Assembly: GCA_030549495.1 (NCBI GenBank)
Contig: JAUIRK010001051.1
Location: 124,001-188,000 of the forward strand
Direction of reading: 5' to 3'
Length of the DNA stretch: 64,000 bases
DNA from: Nectonema munidae
Taxonomy: Eukaryota; Nematomorpha; Nectonematoida; Nectonematidae
The notes under the pieces are model-generated. The model searched no databases. It was not told where the DNA came from and saw nothing but the letters and a program-made list of their open reading frames with translations. Shown here one piece after another: positions 61,201-64,000 of this stretch (the stretch's first letter is position 1; each line of letters begins with the position of its first letter). The translations under genes were made by a program, and so were the position numbers.

Positions 61201-61310
61201 TCTTTGTTTCGCGTTTAAGTTCTTTCTGTGCTGGACGTGCTAAAGAAGGAAAACGGACGAGCGAGAGCGGCAATTCGCTGGCTTCAATCCGAGCTTAAAA
61301 ATGGCAATAA
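34027..61310 (+). CDS. SMG5: SMG5 gene, span of coding exons seen in this window (3' end missing)
   Basis: SMG5 is a nonsense-mediated decay factor. With SMG7 it binds phosphorylated UPF1 through an N-terminal 14-3-3-like/TPR domain and helps recruit decay and PP2A dephosphorylation; its C-terminal PIN domain lacks most catalytic acidic residues in known orthologues. Here about 16 exons encode roughly 850 residues. The EST1-type N-terminal domain is in exons 1-5, an acidic variable middle in exons 6-10, a helical region in exons 11-13 and the start of the PIN domain in exons 14-15. Exon phases agree at every join except the exon 11/12 area, where a weak donor or a small extra exon is needed. 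The last 70-90 residues expected from the family lie beyond 61310. The name rests on remembered vertebrate SMG5 sequence; strongest matches are exons 4, 6, 13, 14 and 15. Confidence 0.9.
34305..34476 (+). CDS. SMG5: SMG5 exon 2
   Basis: It follows a very short 50-base intron (donor GTAAAT at 34255, acceptor CATTCATTTTAG ending 34304). It reads EDKLSFKMSHYSSLIFSGVS then FFTKVLSFSYNLFSQ. This corresponds position by position to the helix pair containing RTHLVAGIGFYQHLLLYIQ in vertebrate SMG5. It ends with one base of a codon before donor GTATAT, which fits exon 3. Confidence 0.75.
34894..34984. mobile_element. piggyBac-type MITE, AAGCAGACGAT family, copy M2 (left end damaged)
   Basis: TAAGTCCCAATGTTCCCATT and TTTCATCTTCGTCTGCT match copy M3. 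The right end is TACTTAATGGGTTAA (34970-34984). The left TTAACCCAT is lost and the interior is shortened. In SMG5 intron 2. Confidence 0.78.
36111..36302 (+). CDS. SMG5: SMG5 exon 3
   Basis: Acceptor TTTTCTCTTCTAG ends at 36110 and donor GTATAT starts at 36303. It reads NLETKSRCAKEKMQMQSALL, then SLLYIGDLNRYACDF, the EST1-family signature seen as CLVYLGDLSRYQNE in vertebrate SMG5, then AQKSYFQALFILPDHG, a TPR-like helix. It takes one base from exon 2 and gives one to exon 4. Confidence 0.92.
36382..36480. mobile_element. piggyBac-type MITE, AAGCAGACGAT family, copy M5
   Basis: TTAA at 36382-36385 and 36477-36480, with ends TTAACCCTTTGAGGCA and TGCTTGAAAGGGTTAA. The interior has ATCGTCTGCTTT and AAGCAGACGAT as facing copies about 12 bases apart. 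In SMG5 intron 3. Confidence 0.8.
37955..38219 (+). CDS. SMG5: SMG5 exon 4
   Basis: Acceptor CTTTTATAG ends at 37954. It reads MPFSQLGTLSGFKYEGIEAA then YYYFRCILCNSSFEGAVENL, almost residue for residue the vertebrate SMG5 block MPFNQLGTLAG...EAMYCYLRCI...SFEGAYGNL. This is the helical lid of the 14-3-3-like/TPR domain. The end, SPEETELISFVAKFFAVIKV, precedes donor GTAATT and leaves two bases for exon 5. Very secure. Confidence 0.95.
38388..38699 (-). CDS. antisense open frame in SMG5 intron 4, unknown
   Basis: About 103 codons are open on the minus strand, in SMG5 intron 4. It contains RIVYSFTITTILLPLKDVNP, a hydrophobic stretch FMFSIMWLFIIIEVGKII that could cross a membrane, and ends FIAAAAKV before a stop. 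No clear ATG at the start. It could be an exon of a nested gene, a remnant or chance. I recognise no family. Confidence 0.22.
   Translation of the reverse strand: MVYSFTITTILLPLKDVNPRFVDECFQVYQICELSLSPQLRAKGFYHITFMFSIMWLFIIIEVGKIIGHFVKGRMNGKASSTLWWIFAGRLKLHWFIAAAAKV
39018..39135. mobile_element. piggyBac-type MITE, AAGCAGACGAT family, copy M6
   Basis: TTAA at 39018-39021 and 39132-39135; ends TTAACCGGTTGTCGAC and CGATAACGGGTTAA. Interior: TCGTCTGCTTTTAT, ATCTTCTGCTTTAC, ATCGTCTGCTTAT. Closely matches copy M7 at 51596. In SMG5 intron 4. Confidence 0.83.
40343..40481. mobile_element. piggyBac-type MITE, AAGCAGACGAT family, copy M3
   Basis: TTAA at 40343-40346 and 40478-40481. Ends are TTAACCCATTAAGTCCCA and TGGTACTTAATGGGTTAA. 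Next to the left end is a small palindrome, GTTCCCATTTGGGAAC. Three CGTCTGCT/CGTCTGA motifs lie in the interior. It is the cleanest copy of the group. In SMG5 intron 4, 42 bases before exon 5. Confidence 0.87.
40524..40732 (+). CDS. SMG5: SMG5 exon 5, with a GC donor
   Basis: Acceptor TTGAACACGCAG ends at 40523. It reads VSTMQMQKLCQEVLSLFAVM, then SCDMLVKMIAIIFMIVSIMQ, matching the vertebrate pieces LTSLCQSVL...LLIFQMVIICLMCVHSL. Phase and homology require the exon to end after ACAG at 40732, where the intron begins GCAAGC, a typical GC-AG donor; exon 6 then continues the conserved G-S-K. No nearby GT donor keeps the frame. Confidence 0.9.
41042..41830 (-). mobile_element. piggyBac-3 remnant
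   Basis: A TTAA at 41038-41041 is followed by a subterminal GGGTCAATTTGACCC palindrome. On the minus strand, in shifting frames, transposase pieces are FFKVDEQLMPFRGRCAFGQ with the first catalytic Asp, MPSKPSKCGIKIWSLWDSK, and further towards the 3' end KPEMISQYN then KTKGAVDTLDS with the third catalytic Asp. The right part is missing after about 41830. Dead. In SMG5 intron 5. Confidence 0.8.
42000..42490. repeat. minisatellite-bearing repeat, copy 1
   Basis: Contains GTAGTATACAGGTTG and GGAGATGAACCATC motifs (42265-42325, 42450-42475) around a core with CTCCCCGAATGAGGTATATC and CTTACATCTAGCA. Parts of the core recur within the block (42180-42260 and 42325-42400). The same core and motifs return at 55155-55465. 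Family unknown; in SMG5 intron 5. Confidence 0.75.
42813..43007 (+). CDS. SMG5: SMG5 exon 6
   Basis: Acceptor CTTTGACTTTTAG ends at 42812. It reads SKYTSIAVAFSIGFCTYILN then QLVNELNSFYQNKKS, the counterpart of SKQYSAAIAFTLALFSHLVN in vertebrate SMG5, then an acidic Asn-rich tail ending HGDEEDYEDG before donor GTAAGA. This closes the N-terminal helical domain. Other frames across the exon are closed or nonsense. Confidence 0.93.
43380..44760 (-). mobile_element. Tigger/pogo remnant Tigger-3
   Basis: The left end is TA (43378-43379) followed by CAGTCTAACCCTCTAATACC. On the minus strand there are diverged transposase pieces: ISNVDETSLFFRQLHNKS then GVKKQNERITVC (about 44350-44220), the family's (N)ADE region, and an acidic C-terminal piece MTSDEFINFDDTVEIL (about 43830). 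The right terminus is not found. Heavily decayed. In SMG5 intron 6. Confidence 0.72.
45186..45325 (+). repeat. tRNA-derived SINE, plus-strand copy
   Basis: Head with A-box-like CAGGTTGGTTGAGATATTGG (from 45189) and B-box-like GGGTTTGATTCC (45231), followed by a body to about 45320. It faces the SINE at 45330-45465. In SMG5 intron 6. Confidence 0.6.
45330..45465 (-). repeat. tRNA-derived SINE, same family as 3528-3690
   Basis: Minus-strand head cut short after the B box GGGTTCGATCCC (near 45450). The body shares CATCGAGAAGGCA and AATTGCGCCGCTTGTATCG with copy 2. In SMG5 intron 6. Confidence 0.72.
45543..45680. mobile_element. piggyBac-type MITE, AAGCAGACGAT family, copy M4
   Basis: TTAA at 45543-45546 and 45677-45680. 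Ends are TTAACCGATTAAGTACCA and GGGACTTAATGGGTTAA. Interior GCAGACGATAG, GCAGACGATTT and GCAGACGAAGA. It is the reverse-oriented equivalent of M3. In SMG5 intron 6. Confidence 0.85.
45912..46055 (+). CDS. SMG5: SMG5 exon 7
   Basis: Acceptor CAAACATTTTTAG ends at 45911; donor GTAAGG begins at 46056. It reads DHLDDDASICNGSTAAAINS, then NILQDSRRRRKL. This is the low-conservation, charged middle of the protein. The run RRRR sits where vertebrate SMG5 has CLRRRRHPP, which supports the assignment. It takes one base from exon 6 and gives one to exon 8. Confidence 0.8.
   Translation: MTWMMMHPYAMAQLLPLLTLFLALTMTTIIALMELITFCKILVVEEN
46331..46432 (+). CDS. SMG5: SMG5 exon 8 (3' end uncertain)
   Basis: Acceptor TTTATTTTCATTTGCAG ends at 46330. 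It reads SEASNEEVNAFYNDLSSKEE then IVLSQGLLQLIFWA, an acidic stretch in phase with exon 7. I place the end at 46432 before donor GTGAGC because that phase fits exon 9; a donor at 46406 (GTCTCC) would also fit. No strong family match, as expected for this region. Confidence 0.62.
46866..46978 (-). repeat. short retroposed insertion with 12-base target duplications
   Basis: ATTGTAAGGACT is repeated at 46866-46877 and 46967-46978 around about 90 bases. On the minus strand the insert ends with a GATGATGATAATG-like tail, as seen at 3' ends of some LINEs and their SINEs. A 5'-truncated SINE or LINE end. In SMG5 intron 8. Confidence 0.65.
46979..48051. other. rest of SMG5 intron 8, unassigned
   Basis: Frames at 47455-47742 and 47826-48025 overlap on both strands and are unrecognised. 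I see no splice-bounded exon here. Confidence 0.35.
48052..48183 (+). CDS. SMG5: SMG5 exon 9 (5' end uncertain)
   Basis: Acceptor TTGTATTTTAATTTAG ends at 48051 and donor GTAATA starts at 48184. It reads EFIFQIYDNSSVIDTMLTLS then LRLPFNSRPYLAIDFSYNDN. The other two frames are closed after 48083. It joins exon 10 in phase (one base left over). An alternative acceptor at 48082 (GATAACAG) is weaker. Little similarity to vertebrate SMG5 is expected in this part, so the call rests on phase and splice sites. Confidence 0.55.
48662..48746 (+). CDS. SMG5: SMG5 exon 10
   Basis: Acceptor TATATTTTTTAAAG ends at 48661; donor GTATGA starts at 48747. It reads FGISDEENWTDGEKEFLKEV then NKEKEEG, a highly acidic/charged piece like the Glu-Ser-rich stretch before the LQVLMAEGLLP region of vertebrate SMG5. 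It leaves two bases that complete a codon with exon 11. An unspliced read would stop at 48767. Confidence 0.62.
48750..50670. other. SMG5 intron 10, unassigned
   Basis: About 1.9 kb of AT-rich intron in which I see no supported repeat or gene. Confidence 0.45.
50674..50824 (+). CDS. SMG5: SMG5 exon 11 (3' end uncertain)
   Basis: Acceptor TTTTCTCTTACTCTAG ends at 50673. It reads HMDNLCTEDSDGSELFELII, then LPSIKLFCDWLQSHNEILIL, matching LPAVKVFLDWLRTNPDLIIV in vertebrate SMG5. The best-looking donor, GTAAAC after 50824, leaves no base over, while exon 12 needs one. Continuing to 50861 (next residues VNFIMRNFFDALSL, which align with the family's WNRLSVLLNLL) and using GTCTCG would fit the phase. 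I give the conservative end. Confidence 0.82.
51596..51714. mobile_element. piggyBac-type MITE, AAGCAGACGAT family, copy M7
   Basis: Left TTAA at 51596-51599, right TTAT at 51711-51714 (one change). Ends TTAACCGGTTATCGACC and GGTCGATAACGGGTTA. Nearly identical interior to M6: TCGTCTGCTTTTTAATAC, ATCTTCTGCTTTAC, ATCGTCTGCTTATTC. In SMG5 intron 11. Confidence 0.82.
52447..52527 (+). CDS. SMG5: possible extra SMG5 exon 11b
   Basis: A strong polypyrimidine acceptor (TTTTTTTCTCACTTTAG, ending 52446) is followed by the only open frame, LKFRIGLDKLKIIGLLDAKI then SRPASK, with a weak donor GTACTC at 52528. Taken as 81 bases it would keep phase between an exon 11 ending at 50861 and exon 12, and the total length would match the family's 45-50 residues in this gap. 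Similarity to known SMG5 is not obvious. Confidence 0.35.
53282..53421 (+). CDS. SMG5: SMG5 exon 12
   Basis: Acceptor TGCCTTTGACTTTTCAG ends at 53281. It reads FKFSPLPEDLFLFNFLPLKP, then HLSFKEK. It matches vertebrate SLLLPEDMALRNLPPLRAAH and LLSTLEES. The exon must end at 53421, since the next residues in the family (VVRICCIRSFG) are found at the start of exon 13; the donor there is the non-standard-looking GTCCTT. It ends on a full codon. Confidence 0.85.
53822..53850. repeat. short AAT/ACT microsatellite
   Basis: ATAATAATAATACTAATACT with a further ACTACT, in SMG5 intron 12. Confidence 0.85.
54122..54803. repeat. tandem duplication of about 340 bases in SMG5 intron 12
   Basis: Copy 1 is 54122-54458 and copy 2 is 54469-54803. 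Shared landmarks include TATACTCTTTGTGG, TTTTATGTGAGGTCAGTCAA and TATGGGTCAGTAGTATAGGT. The copies differ by scattered substitutions and small gaps, so the duplication is not very recent. Non-coding. Confidence 0.88.
54975..55040. repeat. isolated piggyBac-type end
   Basis: TTAA at 54971-54974 followed by CCCTCGCTTGACGGACG, very like the terminal repeat of piggyBac-1. No matching opposite end is found nearby, so this is a solo end or a badly truncated element. Confidence 0.6.
55155..55465. repeat. minisatellite-bearing repeat, copy 2
   Basis: Shares the core of copy 1 (CTCCCCGAATGAGGTATATC, CTTACATCTAGCAGAATGTG, ATTGTCTCCCTAGT). It then carries a 28-base tandem array of GTAGTATACAGGTTGGAGAT followed by GAATCATC, with about 5 units (55330-55465). 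Copy 1 has only scattered units. Confidence 0.88.
55647..58296 (-). mobile_element. piggyBac-2 DNA transposon
   Basis: The ends are TTTTACCCTCGCACGGCCAT (left) and, inverted on the right, TTTTACCTTTCGAGAAAGGC; both continue CATTCAGGGCC...GCGGCCAT. The expected TTAA duplications are not intact. A broken transposase lies on the minus strand. The copy sits in SMG5 intron 12, transcribed against the gene. Confidence 0.85.
55996..57380 (-). pseudogene. piggyBac-2 transposase, decayed
   Basis: On the minus strand the pieces are PEIIQEIFIQTHQYLKRNIE and FSIDKLLAYIACRYVIS (57330-57160), FKYISRFLRFNDPSTRN, then after a roughly 65-base gap (56915-56980, splice-like) YVCVDEQLLRFRGNCPIKVF with the first catalytic Asp. 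Next GIACDHFLWTM with the second Asp, LGTLTTNKRCVPPF, and YNSFKSGVDKSNQMMRAYTT with the third. The tail ends TKGNCVSVI; a Cys-rich C-terminal finger like that in piggyBac-1 is not seen. Frames change near 56600-56650 and 56370-56400. A different subfamily from piggyBac-1, judged by the transposase and longer terminal repeats. Confidence 0.83.
58297..58778. other. end of SMG5 intron 12, unassigned
   Basis: AT-rich, nothing supported up to the exon 13 acceptor. Confidence 0.45.
58779..58931 (+). CDS. SMG5: SMG5 exon 13 (3' end uncertain)
   Basis: Acceptor TTTCTTTTGCTTAG ends at 58778. It reads TLLRILCIKKFGIFLAQTEE then IGVLYNESEDIFYSH, matching VVRICCIRSFGHFIARLQG and LQFNPEVGIFVS of vertebrate SMG5. 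Two in-phase ends are possible: 58931 before GTTCGC, or 58913 before GCAAGC (a GC donor like that of exon 5). The longer form fits the family's length slightly better. Both end on a full codon, as exon 14 requires. Confidence 0.9.
59683..59875 (+). CDS. SMG5: SMG5 exon 14, start of the PIN domain
   Basis: Acceptor ATAAACTTTCCTTTAG ends at 59682. It reads KKDICENMAKLLLQSNLNKQ, then ELPPYVIPDSHVICEKLHLL, then YSQRFIVIISKS. It matches RLMRDMAQLRLQLEV and SPYLVPDTQALCHHL...SGRFIVIIPRT in vertebrate SMG5. The Asp of VIPDS is the first PIN-domain acidic position, kept in SMG5 proteins. Donor GTTCTA leaves one base, fitting exon 15. Confidence 0.94.
59876..61219. other. SMG5 intron 14, unassigned
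   Basis: About 1.3 kb with no supported repeat or gene. Confidence 0.5.
61220..61310 (+). CDS. SMG5: SMG5 exon 15, PIN domain continued
   Basis: Acceptor TTTCGCGTTTAAG ends at 61219; donor GTAATC starts at 61311. It reads LSVLDVLKKENGRARAAIRW then LQSELKNGN, aligning with VIDGLDLLKKEHPGARDGIRYLEAEFKKGN of vertebrate SMG5. It leaves two bases (AA), so at least one more coding exon (the rest of the PIN domain, 70-90 residues) must lie beyond. I did not find it between 61311 and the window end, where a hAT element lies. Confidence 0.93.
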
Positions 61311-61628
61311 GTAATCGCTTCTTTTCCCATATAAATTCATTACACTCTTTCCATTGCATACTGCTTGGATTAGCCAGGCGCGGACCACATGGCGCCCGAA
61401 AACGCTTTATATGTGGCCTCGCTCTATTTCAAGTTTTGTCGAAAAAAAGTATTAGTTCAAACACACAAAACATGTTTTTCCAAAGTATTGAATAAAAGTG
61501 TTAGAAATCATAATTTCAAAAAATTTTAAATAATATATTTTTGCTTTTGAAGCAGTTCAACGAATCTCTTTGAAACCATAGATAGCAATGTGGTTGGCAG
61601 TTGAAAATTACTGTCCGCTCCTTCTATC

Positions 61629-64000
61629 CAGGGTGTCTACGAACCTTGAAAACATTGAAAACCTCTTAATTTTGAAAAAACCTCTTGAAAACCTTAAAAC
61701 CCTCTTGAATTTCACTAATATTTAGAAAAACATAGATTACCCATTTATAAAAACATAGATATAGATTATAGTAAATATTACAGTACTGTATTTTTAATGT
61801 TGTTGCTTTATCATCCCTTGATTTTTCAATTTTTTTCTTTTATTTCTTTTTTATTCATTACGATAAATAATCAAAATTTGTTTTTTCTTCAATGAAACAT
61901 AGGACAATGCAATTGATTGATTGCAAGAACTTTGTAAAAATTGTAATGGAAATATTCATTCAGTAGAGAGAAAGCACCCACTCTTTTATTCATATACACA
62001 ATATTATTATGAAATTTAGTTATCATTATGTTTTATATCATCAATCAAAATATGTGCATCACTTTTTCTCTTTTCAGCTTTCTTAAAATTAAATATGCAA
62101 TTTTTCGAAATGTTTTCAACGAGCATTTTATTTTGTAAGGACAAATTTGTTTCTTTTTTTGTCTTAAAGTTAACTGGAATATATCACATTAAAGTATTCT
62201 TATTTTTGATAAAAAGCGACACAAAGGTATTTTATTAATTCATAATAAAAATAAAGATGTCACTATATAACTTTTTTTGAGTAATTTTTAGATTAGCAGT
62301 TAATATTTTGTTTTAATATTTTTAATATTCTTCAACTTTTGTTTTACATGCGTAATAAAACAGGGTGGAGAAGCACTTTTTTAAAAGAATGGCTTAACGA
62401 ACCTGAATGGAAAAATTTTTTATCATACTAAAAGTAAAAAGCATATAAATGCTCTGAATGCTTGCAGACAAAATTCCATTCCAGATTTTTTTGTAGTGAG
62501 ACTGCAAATGAAATGACAGCAAATAATTCCACTAGTTTTGCCACTTCTTCTCTTTCAACAAACGTTCAATCTTCTGTATTTGATTCAAATTTTGCAGAGT
62601 CTTCTTTGTCTTCGCATGCTCTCACTCCTATAACTTTTTTTTCAACCGAAAATGGTAGAAATAAGAAAGCTGAAATATATTGGGCATTGCATGTAGTTTA
62701 TAATAATCTTTCATTAAGAGCTGGCTGCAAAGGAATCGAAGTTCAAAAGTTGATGTATCCAGAAGTAAAACAAGTTCAATCTTTGAAAATGGGAAAAGAT
62801 AAATTGTCTTATATAATTAATTTTGGTTTGGCACCTTATTAGTTGTGTGTATTAAGAGATGAGGTAATAAAATCTAATTTTTTAGCAGTATCTTTTGATG
62901 AAACGCTGAACAAAATATCGCAGAAAAAACAAATGGATATAATAATTAGATTTTTTTCAAGAGGAAAATTTCATACCAGATACTGGGGCTCTTCTTTTTT
63001 AGGACACTCCACAGGTTCAGATATGCTTGAAAATTTTTTAGAAGCTATTCATGCGATAAATAACAGTAAAATTATTCAAATTTCAATGGATGGTCCAGCT
63101 GTAAATTGGAAATTTTTGCTAATTTTTAAGGAATATCAAAAAAGCAAAAATGCTAATGCACCAGAATTGTTAGAAACAGGAAGTTGTACTTTACATATTA
63201 TACATGGAGCTTTCAAAAACGGGGAAAAGAAGACAAATTGGAAAATAATTAGTTTTCTCAGAGACATTTATAATTTGTTCAAAGATGTTCCTAGTAGAAG
63301 AGCTGATTATTCTGCGTTTACTAATTCTAAGCTTTTTCCTATGAAGTTCTGCAATCTAAGATGGCTAGAAAACATAAAAATATGTGAAAGAGCAAGAATG
63401 ATAATACCAAACCTACAAATTTACATTAAAACTGCTCTTGAAAAAAAGTGCGCGCCAAATTGTGAAACGTATTTTCGTGTTAAACAAAAATCACCATTGA
63501 AAAGCAATTTTATGAGCAATCTGAGATGTTTATTGCCTGAATATTTGGTATGTGAAAATGAAAAAATGATTGTCAATTTATTGGATGTTTTAGTAGAAAA
63601 AAATGGTTTACTTTTATCATACCGTGAACTGAAACATAATGATGCCTTGAAGGTTTTTGTTTTGGAAAACAAAAATTGCAGAAAGTTGGATATTTTTTGG
63701 AATGAGCTTATGAATAGTAGTGAAGAACTTGAAAAAGTTGTGTGTATTGTTCTTACTCTTTTCCACGGCAATGCCTCTGTAGAAAGATCATTCTCGATTA
63801 ATAAAGAATGTTTATCTGAAAACCTTATGAAAACACTTTGGTAGGGCGAAGGAGGTCTACAATCATCTTCAATCAGTCGATGGTATTCAAAACACATTGA
63901 TAGATAAAAAATTATTATTGAGTATTGGTAATGCAAAGGCTTATTACAAAGATGCATTAGATAAAAGAGGACGAAGCGAAGGTCGAAGAAGCCGAAAAGA
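61629..64000 (+). mobile_element. hAT DNA transposon, cut by the window end
   Basis: The left end is CAGGGTGTCTACGAACCTTG at 61629, followed by TTGAAAACCT-type repeats, typical of ends of one hAT group. The transposase runs from about 62349 to beyond 63957. The right terminus and target duplication are outside the window. It lies after the last SMG5 exon seen, so it is probably in an SMG5 intron. Confidence 0.8.
62349..64000 (+). pseudogene. hAT-family transposase, lightly damaged
   Basis: Open pieces in order: MRNKTGWRSTFLKEWLNEPE (62349, N-terminus of the BED-finger region, with the finger's Cys residues apparently lost to a deletion near 62430), an N-terminal linker (62462-62842), then after one TAG (62840-62842) the catalytic core. 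Core motifs are NFLAVSFDETLNKISQKKQM (DE motif), IIQISMDGPAVNWKF, SCTLHIIHGAFKNG (C-x2-H-like signature of the group), FPMKFCNLRWLENI, and FHGNASVERSFSINKE (the conserved hAT dimerisation region). A frame change near 63840 moves the C-terminus to KEVYNHLQSVDGIQN. The similarity is to uncharacterised BED-finger hAT transposases common in animals. Confidence 0.82.

Noticed and set aside
63421-63957. 178-codon minus-strand frame over the hAT element
   Set aside because: It is the shadow of the hAT transposase on the other strand; the plus-strand reading has recognisable motifs.
62349-64000. Domesticated host gene derived from the hAT transposase
   Set aside because: Internal stop, frame change, damaged BED finger and a typical hAT end at 61629 point to an ordinary decaying transposon.
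1-64000. Retrovirus-like, LTR or capsid-bearing elements
   Set aside because: I found no integrase, protease, capsid or DNA polymerase B motifs and no long terminal direct repeats; all reverse transcriptases seen belong to non-LTR LINEs.

Overview
The window is animal nuclear DNA: very AT-rich, intron-split and crowded with transposons, with no operons or bacterial-style genes. The one host gene I can name is SMG5, a nonsense-mediated mRNA decay factor of the EST1/SMG5-6-7 family. It reads left to right from about 34027 to at least 61310 in about 16 exons and runs off the window before the end of its PIN domain. A gene-poor, repeat-rich, AT-rich genome carrying CR1/L2-like and RNase H-bearing LINEs, tRNA-derived SINEs, Tigger/pogo, piggyBac and hAT elements fits an invertebrate. 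An arthropod or other protostome is my guess, and the sequence does not fix it further.

Layout. 1-5000: mostly unassigned AT-rich DNA with three tRNA-derived SINEs and one possible exon on the minus strand. 5005-12050: a CR1/L2-like LINE on the minus strand (LINE-A: ORF1 with zinc knuckles, endonuclease, reverse transcriptase), split by a Tigger/pogo transposon (7487-10001) that itself carries a piggyBac-type MITE (8463-8599). 12670-14500: partial and tandem copies of a roughly 390-base unit, each full copy holding a 99-base exon-like block with good splice sites. 14500-21300: mostly unassigned, with a 46-base tandem repeat, a SINE and two small ORFs of unknown meaning. 21320-25680: a second Tigger/pogo split by a piggyBac (21466-24750), which in turn holds a hairpin MITE and a hAT-type MITE in an apparent transposase intron. 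26380-33550: remnants of LINE-A (+) and of an RNase H-bearing LINE (LINE-B, one copy on each strand), plus a SINE whose 3' tail matches the LINE-B tail. 34027-61310: SMG5, its introns filled with MITEs, two more piggyBac elements, a third Tigger, SINEs, a minisatellite-bearing repeat and duplications. 61629-64000: a hAT transposon with long transposase reading frames, cut off by the window end.

How it fits together: SMG5 is the only clear functional unit. I joined its exons by splice sites, reading phase and remembered similarity to vertebrate SMG5; one or two joins in the middle remain uncertain. The intron after exon 5, and possibly the one after exon 13, starts with GC instead of GT. Everything else is mobile DNA, mostly decayed. 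Its interest lies in nested insertions that give relative ages, in a piggyBac-type MITE family with seven copies sharing an internal AAGCAGACGAT motif, and in a SINE/LINE pair sharing a 3' end. I saw no retrovirus-like or capsid-bearing elements, no CRISPR array, no rRNA and no intact tRNA gene.
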